64,000 nt of DNA from contig JBAJFE010000044.1 of the NCBI GenBank assembly GCA_037903355.1, forward strand, positions 51,428 to 115,427, written 5' to 3'. The translations under genes were made by a program, and so were the position numbers. The DNA comes from Trichuris trichiura. Its lineage: Eukaryota; Nematoda; Enoplea; Trichinellida; Trichuridae. This document shows positions 11,701 to 20,800 of the stretch, piece after piece. Below the pieces are notes generated by a model that saw nothing but the letters and a program-made list of their open reading frames with translations, was not told the DNA's origin and did no database searches. How positions within the stretch are numbered: the first letter of the stretch is position 1; the number at the start of each line of letters is the position of its first letter.

Positions 11701-13097
11701 TGGAGATCTCACAGTCAGCTGATCCAGAGCTACGCCGCGTCATGGAGCGGATCGCCACTAATCAAGTGGATGCTGACGGAGAGAGAGAAAGGAGTAACAC
11801 ACTGGAAGAATTCCGACTCTTCCAAGGCATTTTATATCGCAAGAATAAGGATCAGGGCCGCCCATGGAGACTGGCAATCCCTTCAAACCTACGACGAAAT
11901 GTTGTCGTTTCCCTCCATGCTGGGCCTACCGCAGGACATCTTGGAGTGGAGAAAACCGCGAGTAGAGTGCGGAAACGGTATTGGTGGCCAAATATCACAG
12001 AAACGGTGCGGCAGGTAGTACTGGCTTGCCCAACATGCCAGAAAAGGAAGGTTGGATGTAGCAAACCTTATGGCCTTCTCCAAAGTATAGAACCCCCGAG
12101 GAAGCCGTTTGAGATGGTGGGGATAGACCACCTCGGGCCATTTCCTGTAACCAGCAAAGGGAATAGGCACATCATCGTGTGCGTCGATTATTTGACGAAA
12201 TGGGTGGAATTATTCGCCGTTCCGGACACGACAAGTCAAAGGGTCGCAGACTTTTTAATGAAAGCTATCATCCTAAGGCACGGCGTGCCTAAGAAATTGA
12301 TCAGTGACCAGGGTACAGCCTTTACGGCGGAGACCACGAAGGCGGTTTTATCCAAACTGAAAATCGAACATGGCATGGCCAGCAGCTGTCATCCCCAATC
12401 TAACGGGCTGGTCGAACGAATAAACAGAACGCTGAGCAGCATACTAGCTGCCTACGTGAATTCCAAGCATGCGAATTGGGATGAGTTTGTGCCATATGCA
12501 ATGTTCGCAATCAACACGATGGACCAGTCAAGCACCGGGGTCTCCCCCTTTGAACTGGTTTACGGTCGCTTAGCGGTGCTCCCGACAGATAGCTGTTTTC
12601 CATGGCCGGAAGAAGCTCACGAAACGTATGAAGACTTCAAGAAGCGAGTTGAGTCTTTGCGAGCTGGAGCCAGAGCCAAGTGCAAGGAGGCACAAGGGAG
12701 GCAAAAGAGGCTATACGATCAGAGAAGAAACCAGGGTGGATCCTTCCGAGTCGGAGACCTTGTTTTACTACGTCGCGTTCTTCGACGAGTAGGCCGAAGT
12801 GCGAAGTTTCTGCCACGTTACGTGGGACCCTTTCGAGTGGTGCAGAAGCTTAGTGATATCACTTACAAGCTCAACTACTTGAAATCAGGTCGTCAGCGCA
12901 GGCGAGATCGGATTTTCACAGCCCACGTAGCACAACTGAAGAGATATCGGAGCCCGATGGAGTCAGCGTGGCGTCGCTCAGGGGCGAGCGACCGAAACGG
13001 AAGGGAGGCGGATTGTAACGGTAGAGATAAGCAGGTACAACGGAATGCAGGTACGAGGGGTACAGTAGACACACGTCAGAGAAAGAGTAGTGAGTAG
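8796..13097 (+). CDS. Gag-Pol polyprotein of the Ty3/gypsy element
   Basis: A single 1433-residue frame. In order: a retrotransposon Gag domain (roughly residues 60-190); a CCHC zinc knuckle at 289-302 (CFVCATTGHFARDC); an aspartic protease with D349-T-G; reverse transcriptase with Y674-M-D-D; RNase H with D823 in CDAS; and an integrase zinc finger with His 1041 and Cys 1078. The integrase core triad is D1111, D1171 and E1207, with the typical 35-residue gap before the Glu. The protease-RT-RNase H-integrase order defines the Ty3/gypsy class. Gag and Pol are fused without frameshift or stop. The last ~28 codons are read from the 3' LTR, where the stop lies. All catalytic residues I can check are present, so the element may be functional. 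Confidence 0.95.
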   Translation: MVKTRSGKSESSDSPLEEGFVESCDVREAIPTRGRREEDAIGSIGRGGPWCQPPGTLSSAMDVEVWLGRLHDYLTANTIPKARWVPIMKSLVDDKIYKSLNSLGQECTYETLKSHLRRRFRKDDSLFVQRLQFLQRVQKPGESVDDFADELRCLGAEVGKQDDDLKEQFIMGLQDTAAQRHLLDKRPDSFDQAVQIAKQYRAAQASVENMQRRKRLMVTGGCQDVYAIEGSGPSTTENQLIVTALERIEDRLSRLEVAHQRDEHRIGRKSHREGTAMREAARSKAELTCFVCATTGHFARDCPMRQRESNATEDSAMSLTDAALSRESRRLPYVEVEVSNGMRLNALVDTGAVATFAHESLLEQCGIPMQPWKQATFKGVDGAQVCPKGKAQLELTCLGRQLRVNAVVLAAPPCPLALGMDALTSLGVTLELSAQGSLVQLMNDQQPTDKEILPTRAESWTGEEPITSVMAGVTYGEHLNGVQRAEVEKVLQSFPQLFKKAGNHAAADHGITHRIPTQAVNPITCRPYRVSSSERKAIAEQVNEMMRDGIVERSSSPWSFPVVMVRKRDSTWRFCVDYRRLNAITIRDVYPMPRMDDVLDRVGGARYFSKLDFKSGYWQIPVEPADREKTAFVTPDGLYQFKKMPFGLCNAPATFSRLMDHVLGNLKWTACLSYMDDILVFSATFDEHVTRLKAVLSALANNGLCLQPTKCVIGTDKTEYLGHVIDATGVHPDPAKVEAISAFPRPQTVRQLRRFIGMTSYYRRFVRNFATIMRPLSRLLKKTETWSWSTEQEKAFLDLKERMKHPPVLHHFREDWFTELHCDASREGLGAVLIQSKDEEEHVILYLSRMLTSTEQRYHSNELECLAVVWALRMVRPYVLGRKFRVVTDNAAVKWLFERRQSNDKFGRWAMAVTEYLDVCEFVHRAGRANVVADALSRAPVGKAVSEADIAEELMLCAAVCDGVSREELEISQSADPELRRVMERIATNQVDADGERERSNTLEEFRLFQGILYRKNKDQGRPWRLAIPSNLRRNVVVSLHAGPTAGHLGVEKTASRVRKRYWWPNITETVRQVVLACPTCQKRKVGCSKPYGLLQSIEPPRKPFEMVGIDHLGPFPVTSKGNRHIIVCVDYLTKWVELFAVPDTTSQRVADFLMKAIILRHGVPKKLISDQGTAFTAETTKAVLSKLKIEHGMASSCHPQSNGLVERINRTLSSILAAYVNSKHANWDEFVPYAMFAINTMDQSSTGVSPFELVYGRLAVLPTDSCFPWPEEAHETYEDFKKRVESLRAGARAKCKEAQGRQKRLYDQRRNQGGSFRVGDLVLLRRVLRRVGRSAKFLPRYVGPFRVVQKLSDITYKLNYLKSGRQRRRDRIFTAHVAQLKRYRSPMESAWRRSGASDRNGREADCNGRDKQVQRNAGTRGTVDTRQRKSSE
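12998..13012 (+). promoter_or_regulatory. Polypurine tract of the retrotransposon
   Basis: A purine-rich run (GGAAGGGAGGCGGA preceded by C) one base before the 3' LTR, in the expected place for the plus-strand primer. It overlaps the gag-pol coding frame. Confidence 0.7.
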
Positions 13098-13184
13098 TAG
13101 GCTTCGGTACCGTCAGCGTTATTTGTGTGCGTCCGGCGTGGTACGGTGAATAAAAGGTTTGAAGACACTCGGTGGTCTGTTACA
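13014..13184 (+). repeat. 3' LTR of the Ty3/gypsy element
   Basis: 171 bp, identical to the 5' LTR except for one missing T. It also encodes the C-terminal end and the stop codon of gag-pol. Confidence 0.95.
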
Positions 13185-13188
13185 ATAC

Positions 13189-14485
13189 GTAAAATAAACT
13201 ATCGTCAAACTACACGAAACCAGCTACCAGACTCATAGAAAACTGTATTAAAAATTTTTTATAACGCATCTGATTAGGTTCAAGTGATTTTGTTACGCGC
13301 AGGTTTCCAGAAGCTGCTAATCGTCAATGATTAGCAGGTTTTTATACAAAGGATTACTGTACCTTTGAAAAATGAGATTAGAAAGTTCACTTTGGTGCAG
13401 TAGGAAGTTTAAACTTTTGAATTCTTCAAAATTAGCTTTAGTTGAAAGCGGAATGGGCTTTCAGGCATGTTTACCTCGAATAAACGGGCACTGTTCATTT
13501 TACAGAACGCCAAAGGAGTGTCTGACAAGCACAATCGATAAAAAGCTCCTAATAAAGTGACAAAATAAGGATTTTTTAAATTTTTTGCTGGCCGGAACAG
13601 GACAGCGCAATTTATGCGCAAAACAAACTGTCGTCAAACTAAATAAAACCAGCTTTCAGACTTATAGCAAACTTCACTAAAAAACTTTTCTAACGCGTGT
13701 GATTAGGCTCAGGTGATTTGTTACGCGCAGATTTCCAAAAGCTGCTTTTTGTAAATGATCAGCAGGTTCAGTTACATACGCTTACGATACATTTTAAAAA
13801 TGAGATTAGCAGGCTAACTTTGACACAGTAGGATGTTCAAACTTTTGAATTCCTCAAAATTAGGTTTAGTTGAAAGCGGAATGGCCTAGCGGGCTTGTTT
13901 GCCATGAACAAACGTGCACTGTTCATTTTACAGGACACCAAAGAGGTTCCTGAGAAGCATAATCAATAAAAAATTAATAAATTCACAAAACAAAAGTTTT
14001 TAAAAATTTTCGCCAGTTAAAACAGCCTAGCATAATTTATGCATAAAAATAAACTATATTCAACTGTGTCTTTTAACGAAATGTACGACCCGTTAAAAAT
14101 ACAATAAGTTTTTCTTCTCCGGAGCTTTCGGGCCACTTGTGACCCGTCTTCAACAGTCCTTAAATAAATGTAATGTACGAGTGCGAAGTCGGCCTTCAAT
14201 CGTTTTTAACGGTTCCGCTTATTTTGTAGCGTCTTAAAATAAACTATCGCGAAATTAAATGAAACCAGCTTCCAGACTCAAAGCAAATATTATTAAAAAG
14301 CTTTTCTGACGCATTTGGTCAGGTTTAGGTGATTGTGTTACGCTCAGATTTCAAGAAGCTGCTATTTGTAAATGATTAGCAGGTTATGATACAAAGGCTT
14401 ACTGTAGGTTTAACAAATTAGAAAAGCAGGCTCGCTTTGGTACAGTAGGAAGTTCAAATTTATCAATTTTTTAAAATTAGCATAT
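13189..14485. repeat. Tandem array of a ~430 bp repeat, about three units
   Basis: Unit 1 runs about 13189-13618, unit 2 about 13619-14040 and unit 3 from 14041 to about 14485 with an insertion at 14058-14235. Each unit begins near AAATAAACTATCGTC and shares blocks such as ACCAGCTTCCAGACT, TGTTACGCGCAG, GATTAGCAGG, TTCAAACTTTTGAAT and GTGCACTGTTCATTTTACAG. The units are diverged from each other by eye and are not coding. The left end of unit 1 lies at ~8530-8583, separated by the retrotransposon. The third unit is cut short on its right. Confidence 0.85.
14058..14235. mobile_element. MITE-like insertion within the tandem repeat
   Basis: 178 bp that interrupt unit 3 and are flanked on both sides by AAAATAAACTAT (14046-14057 and 14236-14247), a possible 12 bp target duplication. 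The ends carry an imperfect inverted repeat (CCCGTTAAAAA and TTTTTAACGG). The core GGAGCTTTCGGGCCACTTG resembles the palindromes at 57451 and 60482. No coding capacity. Confidence 0.6.
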
Positions 14486-15225
14486 TGCAATAACAAAGCA
14501 GAGGAAGAGAGTTTCGCGAAGACGCGCGAACGCTCGCTTCTACGCAAACTAGGCGAGCCCGCGCACGCTCTCACAGCTCATTATAAATGCAATATTTGCA
14601 TCGGGCTCAAAAACTCCTTTGCATCTTATCGCCTAATCGCAAATCGTAGCTGCAATTCGCGCACTGCGCGTTTGTCAACAAATAGAACAATTTGCGCTGA
14701 CGCTTCTCCCTTGCGGCAATTTTTTAAAAAATGTTTTAAACAAAATTTAAATTTTTACACCATAGAAGGCTAATAATTTGACAGTATTTAAAAAAGTCGA
14801 CGTTCTCGGTGTCACTTCATCTCTTTATCGGCGCAATGCAAATCTGCAAAGCCGCAATAGGTCCATTTTAGGGAAATGGGCGATGAATGTGCGCTTACGT
14901 GTTACGAACAGCGGTTACAATCGATATATGAATAAGAGCATACATTCCCTATTATTATCTCTACGAAACAAAGTAAAATTTTGCCAGCAATGCATCACGC
15001 ATTCCAACCCTTTACAAAAGTTCGTCGGACATGTTGCCAATCGATCAACGAGCTTTTTCAGGTGAGATTATAGAACCTATAGAGAATTCGTCTTAGTTCA
15101 AAAACAACGACGTCTATCAAAGACATAGGCAACGCCCTTTTTCGTCAAACAGTAAAGCGCATTCATTGTTAACTGAATATTCTTAAAAGAAGTCCCTTCT
15201 TTCGCTGTTAGTACTTAGAACAACT
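14486..15225. other. Intergenic region upstream of the 13-domain peritrophin gene
   Basis: It holds CpG-rich and AT-rich patches. A 95-codon plus-strand frame at 14778-15065 has no signal peptide or known motif and is not called. The region presumably contains the promoter of the gene starting at 15226, but I see no clear TATA element close to it. Confidence 0.5.
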
Positions 15226-17715
15226 ATGCTATCACTGCTTCTCCTATTGGCAATACCTTACGTTTCCTCTTTAACGAGTCACTGGTTACCGGCCAATACC
15301 ATATGTCTACAAAGTCCCGACGGAGACTACGAGCTGACACCATGTTCTAGCATATACGTCAGATGCGCTAGCCATAGAACATTCTTGATGCAATGTCAAT
15401 CGCCCGACTGGGTCTTCAGTACGGTACGTCGCAGTTGTACACCACCTCTTTTGATGAACCAATGCAAGCTCAATTCAATATCCTACTTTGAAGTAACATA
15501 CTGCACCGCAAAAGCGGATGGCCTCTATGCCGATGGATTATGCTCACCTTCTTACGTCATATGTTTTGGTCAAAAAACATATCCGGCTCAATGTCAGAGC
15601 GACAAAGTATTCTCTCCCATAGAGCAGACATGCGTAGACCGTGATCGTTTGCCTGAGTGCAAACAACAATTCTACTCTTGGACCTTCCATACTCTTTGCT
15701 CCAATCCATTGGTCACTGGCGTACACCTCCCATTAGCTGCTTGCTCGTCTCAGTACATCGCTTGTCGTCAAGGACTGCCAACATTCGAAAACTGCACTAT
15801 CGGACATACTTTCAATGTTGGCGTTGGCTGCGTGCCAATTTGGCAAAATCCATACTGCAAAGAAATGTCACAAATTGCCGCCTTGCACAATCTTATAACC
15901 GCCAGTCAGTTTTGCGTTCGCAAACCGGATGGCATATATATACCGCAGATGAGCATTTGCAGTTCGGAAGCGATTGTCTGCACAGGAAACAGAGCCAACT
16001 TGTTACGCTGCCCGGATAAGCATTACTACAGCGTTACAACGCATAGTTGTCTGCCGGCGGATATGCGCTGGTGCAACCATGCGGTAACGCCGCATCAAAC
16101 TGACCTAAGCAAACAACTGATCGCCTACAGCTGCTCCAAATTTGGTCATCATTTTCACGGCCCGGACAAATGCTCTCCGTGGTATCTTCGTTGCAATTCT
16201 GAAATGCAGACAATGCTGCAATGCGCCCAAGGAATGGTTTACGACCAAGTGACCGATACGTGCGTAACACAATCAGCTTGCAACCCTTGGAATGTGACCA
16301 CTTTATGTTCAATAAGCGAAGGAAACAAGCTTAGACAACTTCGTCCGTGCAGCGAAACTTACCTGATATGCTACGAAGGACGAACAATAATAATGACTTG
16401 CCCGGACGGGCTCGTCTTCTCGGCGGAAAGTAACGGATGCGTTGATAAGACACTCTGCGACCACTCGTTATGGGCAAGCAAGTCGGTAGCGGTATGCTCG
16501 CCCACGCGCAACTACTATATACCAATTGCTCCATGCGTCCAACAATACTTGGGATGTTGGAATGGTCATTTGCAAACGTTGTATTGCACTGAGGGTCTTA
16601 TTTTCGATCCAAACTTAGGAATTTGCATAGAACCATCCTCTTCAATTCTCTGCGGTCATTACGACAACAATCCATGCAAGAACAGAGTGGATGGACTCCA
16701 TAGCATCAGTCATTGCTCAACGGTATACTTGCGCTGCGATCATTTCCAGCCGTCGTGGTTGTATTGTATGCCGGGCAGCGTATTTGATCCGATCAGCGGT
16801 AGTTGCGTGTTGGCAAGACTTCAAGCATGTACACCGGAGCAGAGGACAATTTGTCAAGGCAGAATAGACGGCCCTATAGATCCCTGGGCTTGTAAGGATG
16901 TTTTGATAGTTTGTCTGAATGGAGTGGCCATTGCGAAACCGTGCCCTAATCCATTGCCAAGAAAGGTGGCACGATGCATCAACGCACCTTGCGAAATAAG
17001 CAACAATCCTTGCTCGCCATGGAAAAATGATCAAAGAGCTTTGGAGCCATGCTCGGGTACATACATCGCTTGCCTGTATGGTTATCCGTATTCGCAGGTC
17101 TGCCCAGACGGAAAAGTTTTCTTCAATGAAACTCAGTCGTGCGTATTGAGGAGCGAAAATCGCTTTTGCGTCACCAATCCACTTTGCTCAGCTTCATATA
17201 ACGAACTGAAAGCGTTGCAACCCTGTTCGGGCACGTACGTTCTCTGCTTGCAAGGAAAACCATTTACGCAGACGTGTCCGTACGGACAGGTATTCTACAA
17301 CGTCACCAAATCGTGCGTAGCGAAGTGGATTAATCAATATTGTTTGGCTGCTGGTCTGGAAGGCTCACTGTGCACTCCACTCGTCAATGACAAAAAGGCT
17401 TTGGCGCCTTGTTCAGGTACCTACATTGTATGCTTAAATGGACAACCGCTCACGCAGGTATGCCCGAATGGACAAGTATTTTTCAACGAAACTTCAAGCT
17501 GCACTACCGCGCAGAACAACCGCTACTGTCCAAATATTCAAAGCGAATGTATCGTCGAAGGAGACTTTATTCCCGACCTTAATGACTGCACAGTGTTTTA
17601 CAGATGCACTCATGGGAAAAAGGTCAGATTTACATGCCCGGAGGCCACAGGGTTCAACCCTCAGATAAATTCATGCGATTGGAAAGCAAACGTACCATCT
17701 TGCAAAGGCATTTAA
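15226..17715 (+). CDS. Secreted chitin-binding protein with 13 peritrophin-A domains, intronless
   Basis: An 829-residue single-exon frame with a clear signal peptide (MLSLLLLLAIPYVSS). The remainder is 13 consecutive units of about 50-65 residues. Each has the six-Cys pattern and central aromatic/Cys core of peritrophin-A (CBM14), for example CSGTYIACLYGYPYSQVC. Domains 10-12 share the PCSGTY core and are the most similar, suggesting recent duplication; the last domain is the most canonical. The family binds chitin in eggshells, cuticles and gut matrix. C. elegans CBD-1, a chitin-binding eggshell protein, has 12 such domains and is the closest functional analogue I can name, but orthology is inference. 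Lack of any intron over 2.5 kb is unusual beside its neighbours. No membrane anchor is seen. Confidence 0.9.
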   Translation: MLSLLLLLAIPYVSSLTSHWLPANTICLQSPDGDYELTPCSSIYVRCASHRTFLMQCQSPDWVFSTVRRSCTPPLLMNQCKLNSISYFEVTYCTAKADGLYADGLCSPSYVICFGQKTYPAQCQSDKVFSPIEQTCVDRDRLPECKQQFYSWTFHTLCSNPLVTGVHLPLAACSSQYIACRQGLPTFENCTIGHTFNVGVGCVPIWQNPYCKEMSQIAALHNLITASQFCVRKPDGIYIPQMSICSSEAIVCTGNRANLLRCPDKHYYSVTTHSCLPADMRWCNHAVTPHQTDLSKQLIAYSCSKFGHHFHGPDKCSPWYLRCNSEMQTMLQCAQGMVYDQVTDTCVTQSACNPWNVTTLCSISEGNKLRQLRPCSETYLICYEGRTIIMTCPDGLVFSAESNGCVDKTLCDHSLWASKSVAVCSPTRNYYIPIAPCVQQYLGCWNGHLQTLYCTEGLIFDPNLGICIEPSSSILCGHYDNNPCKNRVDGLHSISHCSTVYLRCDHFQPSWLYCMPGSVFDPISGSCVLARLQACTPEQRTICQGRIDGPIDPWACKDVLIVCLNGVAIAKPCPNPLPRKVARCINAPCEISNNPCSPWKNDQRALEPCSGTYIACLYGYPYSQVCPDGKVFFNETQSCVLRSENRFCVTNPLCSASYNELKALQPCSGTYVLCLQGKPFTQTCPYGQVFYNVTKSCVAKWINQYCLAAGLEGSLCTPLVNDKKALAPCSGTYIVCLNGQPLTQVCPNGQVFFNETSSCTTAQNNRYCPNIQSECIVEGDFIPDLNDCTVFYRCTHGKKVRFTCPEATGFNPQINSCDWKANVPSCKGI

Positions 17716-17821
17716 GTGAGTTGCTTGGAATCAGAATACATTGTTTACTGCTCTTCCAAGAAGAATTAAACAAGTGAATAATTCTTCAAAAAAAAGCTTA
17801 ACTCTTATCTGTACTGAGCAA

Positions 17822-20800
17822 TTACGAGGACGGTTGCGCAGTACTTTTGTCCCGCCTTACCACTTTCGGTCCGTACAAAAGCACGTAGGCACAATGCCAG
17901 TCGCCGCCGCCTGATAAGCGCAGTATTTCCTCTTCGGTGACGACGCTGACTACGTGATCGTCACATTTCAGCCACTGACGTTCACGCTTACCGCGCACCC
18001 ATGCAACGTAATGACCCAAATTGCTGCTGCGCCCTTTGTGCGTAAGAACAGCTTGCAATGTATACCGGCCACTATTGTTTGAGCCCACGTCGTCTTCGAA
18101 GGAAGTCGGCAAAACCTCTCCATCGTCATTCTGCAACAAAAAAGCGAGCTTAAACGGGGACGATAACTACAACTCAAATAAACGGTCAATAAGCATCCCG
18201 CGCTTAGCGCGCTGAACTTATTTTGAAATTTAACTGCGAACAATCCGCTAAAAATCAACCGAATCGGATTAAAAATTACAGCGCGTGCTCGAATTCAATT
18301 ATGCGTGAAAACAGAAAATCATAAAGGCGACAGCACTATTATATTTTCTGCATTGCTGGCCGAGTCATAAACCGTAATGTTGCGCAAGAAGCTAACGCGA
18401 GCGCTAATACTGTCAGCCAATGGCGCCATTTTTACTTTTTTTTCATCTAGTTACGTTAGGTGATCTACTGTAGCTTCAAGTAAAGGAAATAAAGTTAACG
18501 ATTAATAAAACCAAAATGTAAAGAAAAAATCTAACAAAAAAGCAACTTACTCTATTATTTGAATTTCCTATTCCCTGAACTACAGCGCAGCCAGTAACAT
18601 TTAGCCGCCGTCTACCAGGCGCGCACCCGCCATTGATCAACCCATTGTCAGTGCCGTCCTCCCCTTCACTGGGCGCAATGTATTAAGAGATAAAGAATCC
18701 AAACATAGTATTTATTACATTTATTTATTAGTCAAATTAAAATCATAGCGTTACGAGACACTGAGACGGTTAGATTTTTCTACAAGGCGGAGAAATTTCC
18801 CATAATTAATTGAACGACATTACGAGACACCGAGATTGCCGGAAGCCATATGTCTAAACCTAAAAAAGTGACAAATGCATAAAATGCTGTGACGACAAAT
18901 ATGACGTCATTTAAATGTAAGGGAACGCTGGGAAAATATTACAAAATATAGACAACATCAGTTAGCGGTTCTACGTGTTGCATGCTATATTTCAAAATGC
19001 CGTGAAAGTACCAACAATTCCTACCTATCGAATGTGGACCTTTTGACAATCGCAGCTGCATCCACCGACGTCGCGTCAAAAAAGTTTTCCCGCGGACAAA
19101 ATGGTTTAAGTGCATAGTTATTGATGAAAAAGGCACGATTAGTTACCACGTGCAAACGGCTGTTTGAAGTGTTCCCACAACTAACTCTACAACTTTATGA
19201 GACAATCCCGAATTCAGTCAGAAAAGTTCGTAGATCGACGGGCAAACGATTTCTACAAAGAGATGCTGTACAGTACATTACGGAAGATAATTAGCATATT
19301 TTACGCGTTGTCGTTATTCCCGTGGACCGTCGTATGTCCGCTCGTTTCGAGTTTGCATGTGATAGGAATGAACCATACTATTTTGGAGATCAAATGCAGC
19401 CTATTGACTGTGGACCTTTTGACAACAATTCCATGTTGCGCCGTATGATTGAAAGAGACAGTTGGGATAAACCAAAGAAGTACGTAGTTATTGATGGAGC
19501 CCGAATTGTGAAGAGAACAAACAGAGTCATAAAAGGCACGATCAATTACCATGTTACTCTCCTAATTTCTCTTGGGAATGGCACTTACACGAATTTGAAC
19601 TATACGGTCAAAGCATTCTCAAGTGTGGAGATAAATCAATTTGATCCCTTCCATTTTACTCGCGGTGATTTGTTGAGACTTTACCGTGAAACACAATTTC
19701 CCTTATGCATTTATCGTACATGGGATACAGTGCATTCCCAATATTATCCCTAAAAGCGAAGCAAGTGAAAGCAGCGCATAATGAGCCAAATCGTTCCGCC
19801 AAAACGGCACACAGCTTTAAATGCAACTTTAGTTGTATTTTCATTTTATACAAGAAAATAGCAAAATAAACAGCTAACTTTTCGCATATACTTAGCGCTA
19901 CAAGCAACACATTCACCTTGCGTCGCGATTAAACCTTTTAAATCAGAATCAGTTCTTATTCTTACATGTTGGGGTGCGTCTAGCGACATTTCAACTACGG
20001 CACAAAGTGCAGACTATTAACTGTCCAAATATTAATAACGATTAGTTTATGATTGTAGTTAAAAATAGTTTGGTAATTTAAAAATTTGCATTTCGTACCT
20101 TATTGTCATCTTTTTATTCGAATAAATACTGTAGCTCAAATAAACAAGTACAGTAATTCAAATAGTAATATGATAAGCAAGTACGAAAAGGCTAGCTTTA
20201 AAACAACCGACTGTTACTGCTCGTTAGCGTTAATAAGAGCGTAGTTAAAAACGCAATTACTTACGTTAGAGGTTGCAGCATTCGCTTCTTGTTGAGTTTT
20301 CTTTTTCTCCTCAATGTCGTCAATCATCTGACGCGCCGGCTGCAACTTTGCTTTCAATTCATCGGTGCACAACTCGTAAACGTCCAATTCAATGGGAAAC
20401 TTAACGTCTTTAAGAATTTTCGCGTTCACTTTATCTTTTTCCTTGTAGAAAAATCTAACCATCTGTACGGTTAAATACTTGGGAAGACGACTGATCGCGT
20501 GCTTCCGTTCAAAGACAACGTCCCTTTCCAGAGTGGCCGAACGTTTCGTCACTTCTTCCGTCATTTTTGCTCTCAGCCCGTTGATAAGATGCTTAACTTC
20601 GCCCGTTAGGAAGCAACTCAATTGGACAAATTCTTCGGTGTCCGTTTCCGTTTCGTTCGATTCGGCCGAATGCATCGTTATGAAAAACTCGCCGGTCAAA
20701 TAGGCTGACACATAAGATTTTTCCGAACCGTCCGTCGTCTTGTAGGCAGGTGGTAACAGTTCGCTGGCCAAACGTAACAGCAAAAGCCAAAGCTCGTTGG

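Larger units (their letters stand above)
8580..13188 (+). mobile_element. Intact Ty3/gypsy LTR retrotransposon with 4 bp target-site duplication
   Basis: Two LTRs (8584-8755 and 13014-13184) begin TGTAAC and end GTTACA, and differ only by one T in a T run. The element is flanked by the direct repeat ATAC (8580-8583 and 13185-13188), as expected for Ty3/gypsy integrases. It contains a candidate primer-binding site, one uninterrupted gag-pol frame and a purine tract before the 3' LTR. No env-like frame is present. LTR near-identity and the open frame argue for very recent insertion. It lies inside a unit of the ~430 bp tandem repeat: removing it with one ATAC restores a sequence colinear with the neighbouring units. 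Confidence 0.95.

Noticed and set aside
14778..15065. 95-codon plus-strand open frame
   Set aside because: No signal peptide, domain, splice context or similarity to anything I recognise; composition is like the surrounding intergenic DNA.
18551..18668. Possible minus-strand exon (NGGCAPGRRRLNVTGC region) with donor AGA|GTAAGT inside the USP14 intron
   Set aside because: It is not in phase with the USP14 exons on either side, and the USP14 exons join directly in frame. It has no recognisable domain.
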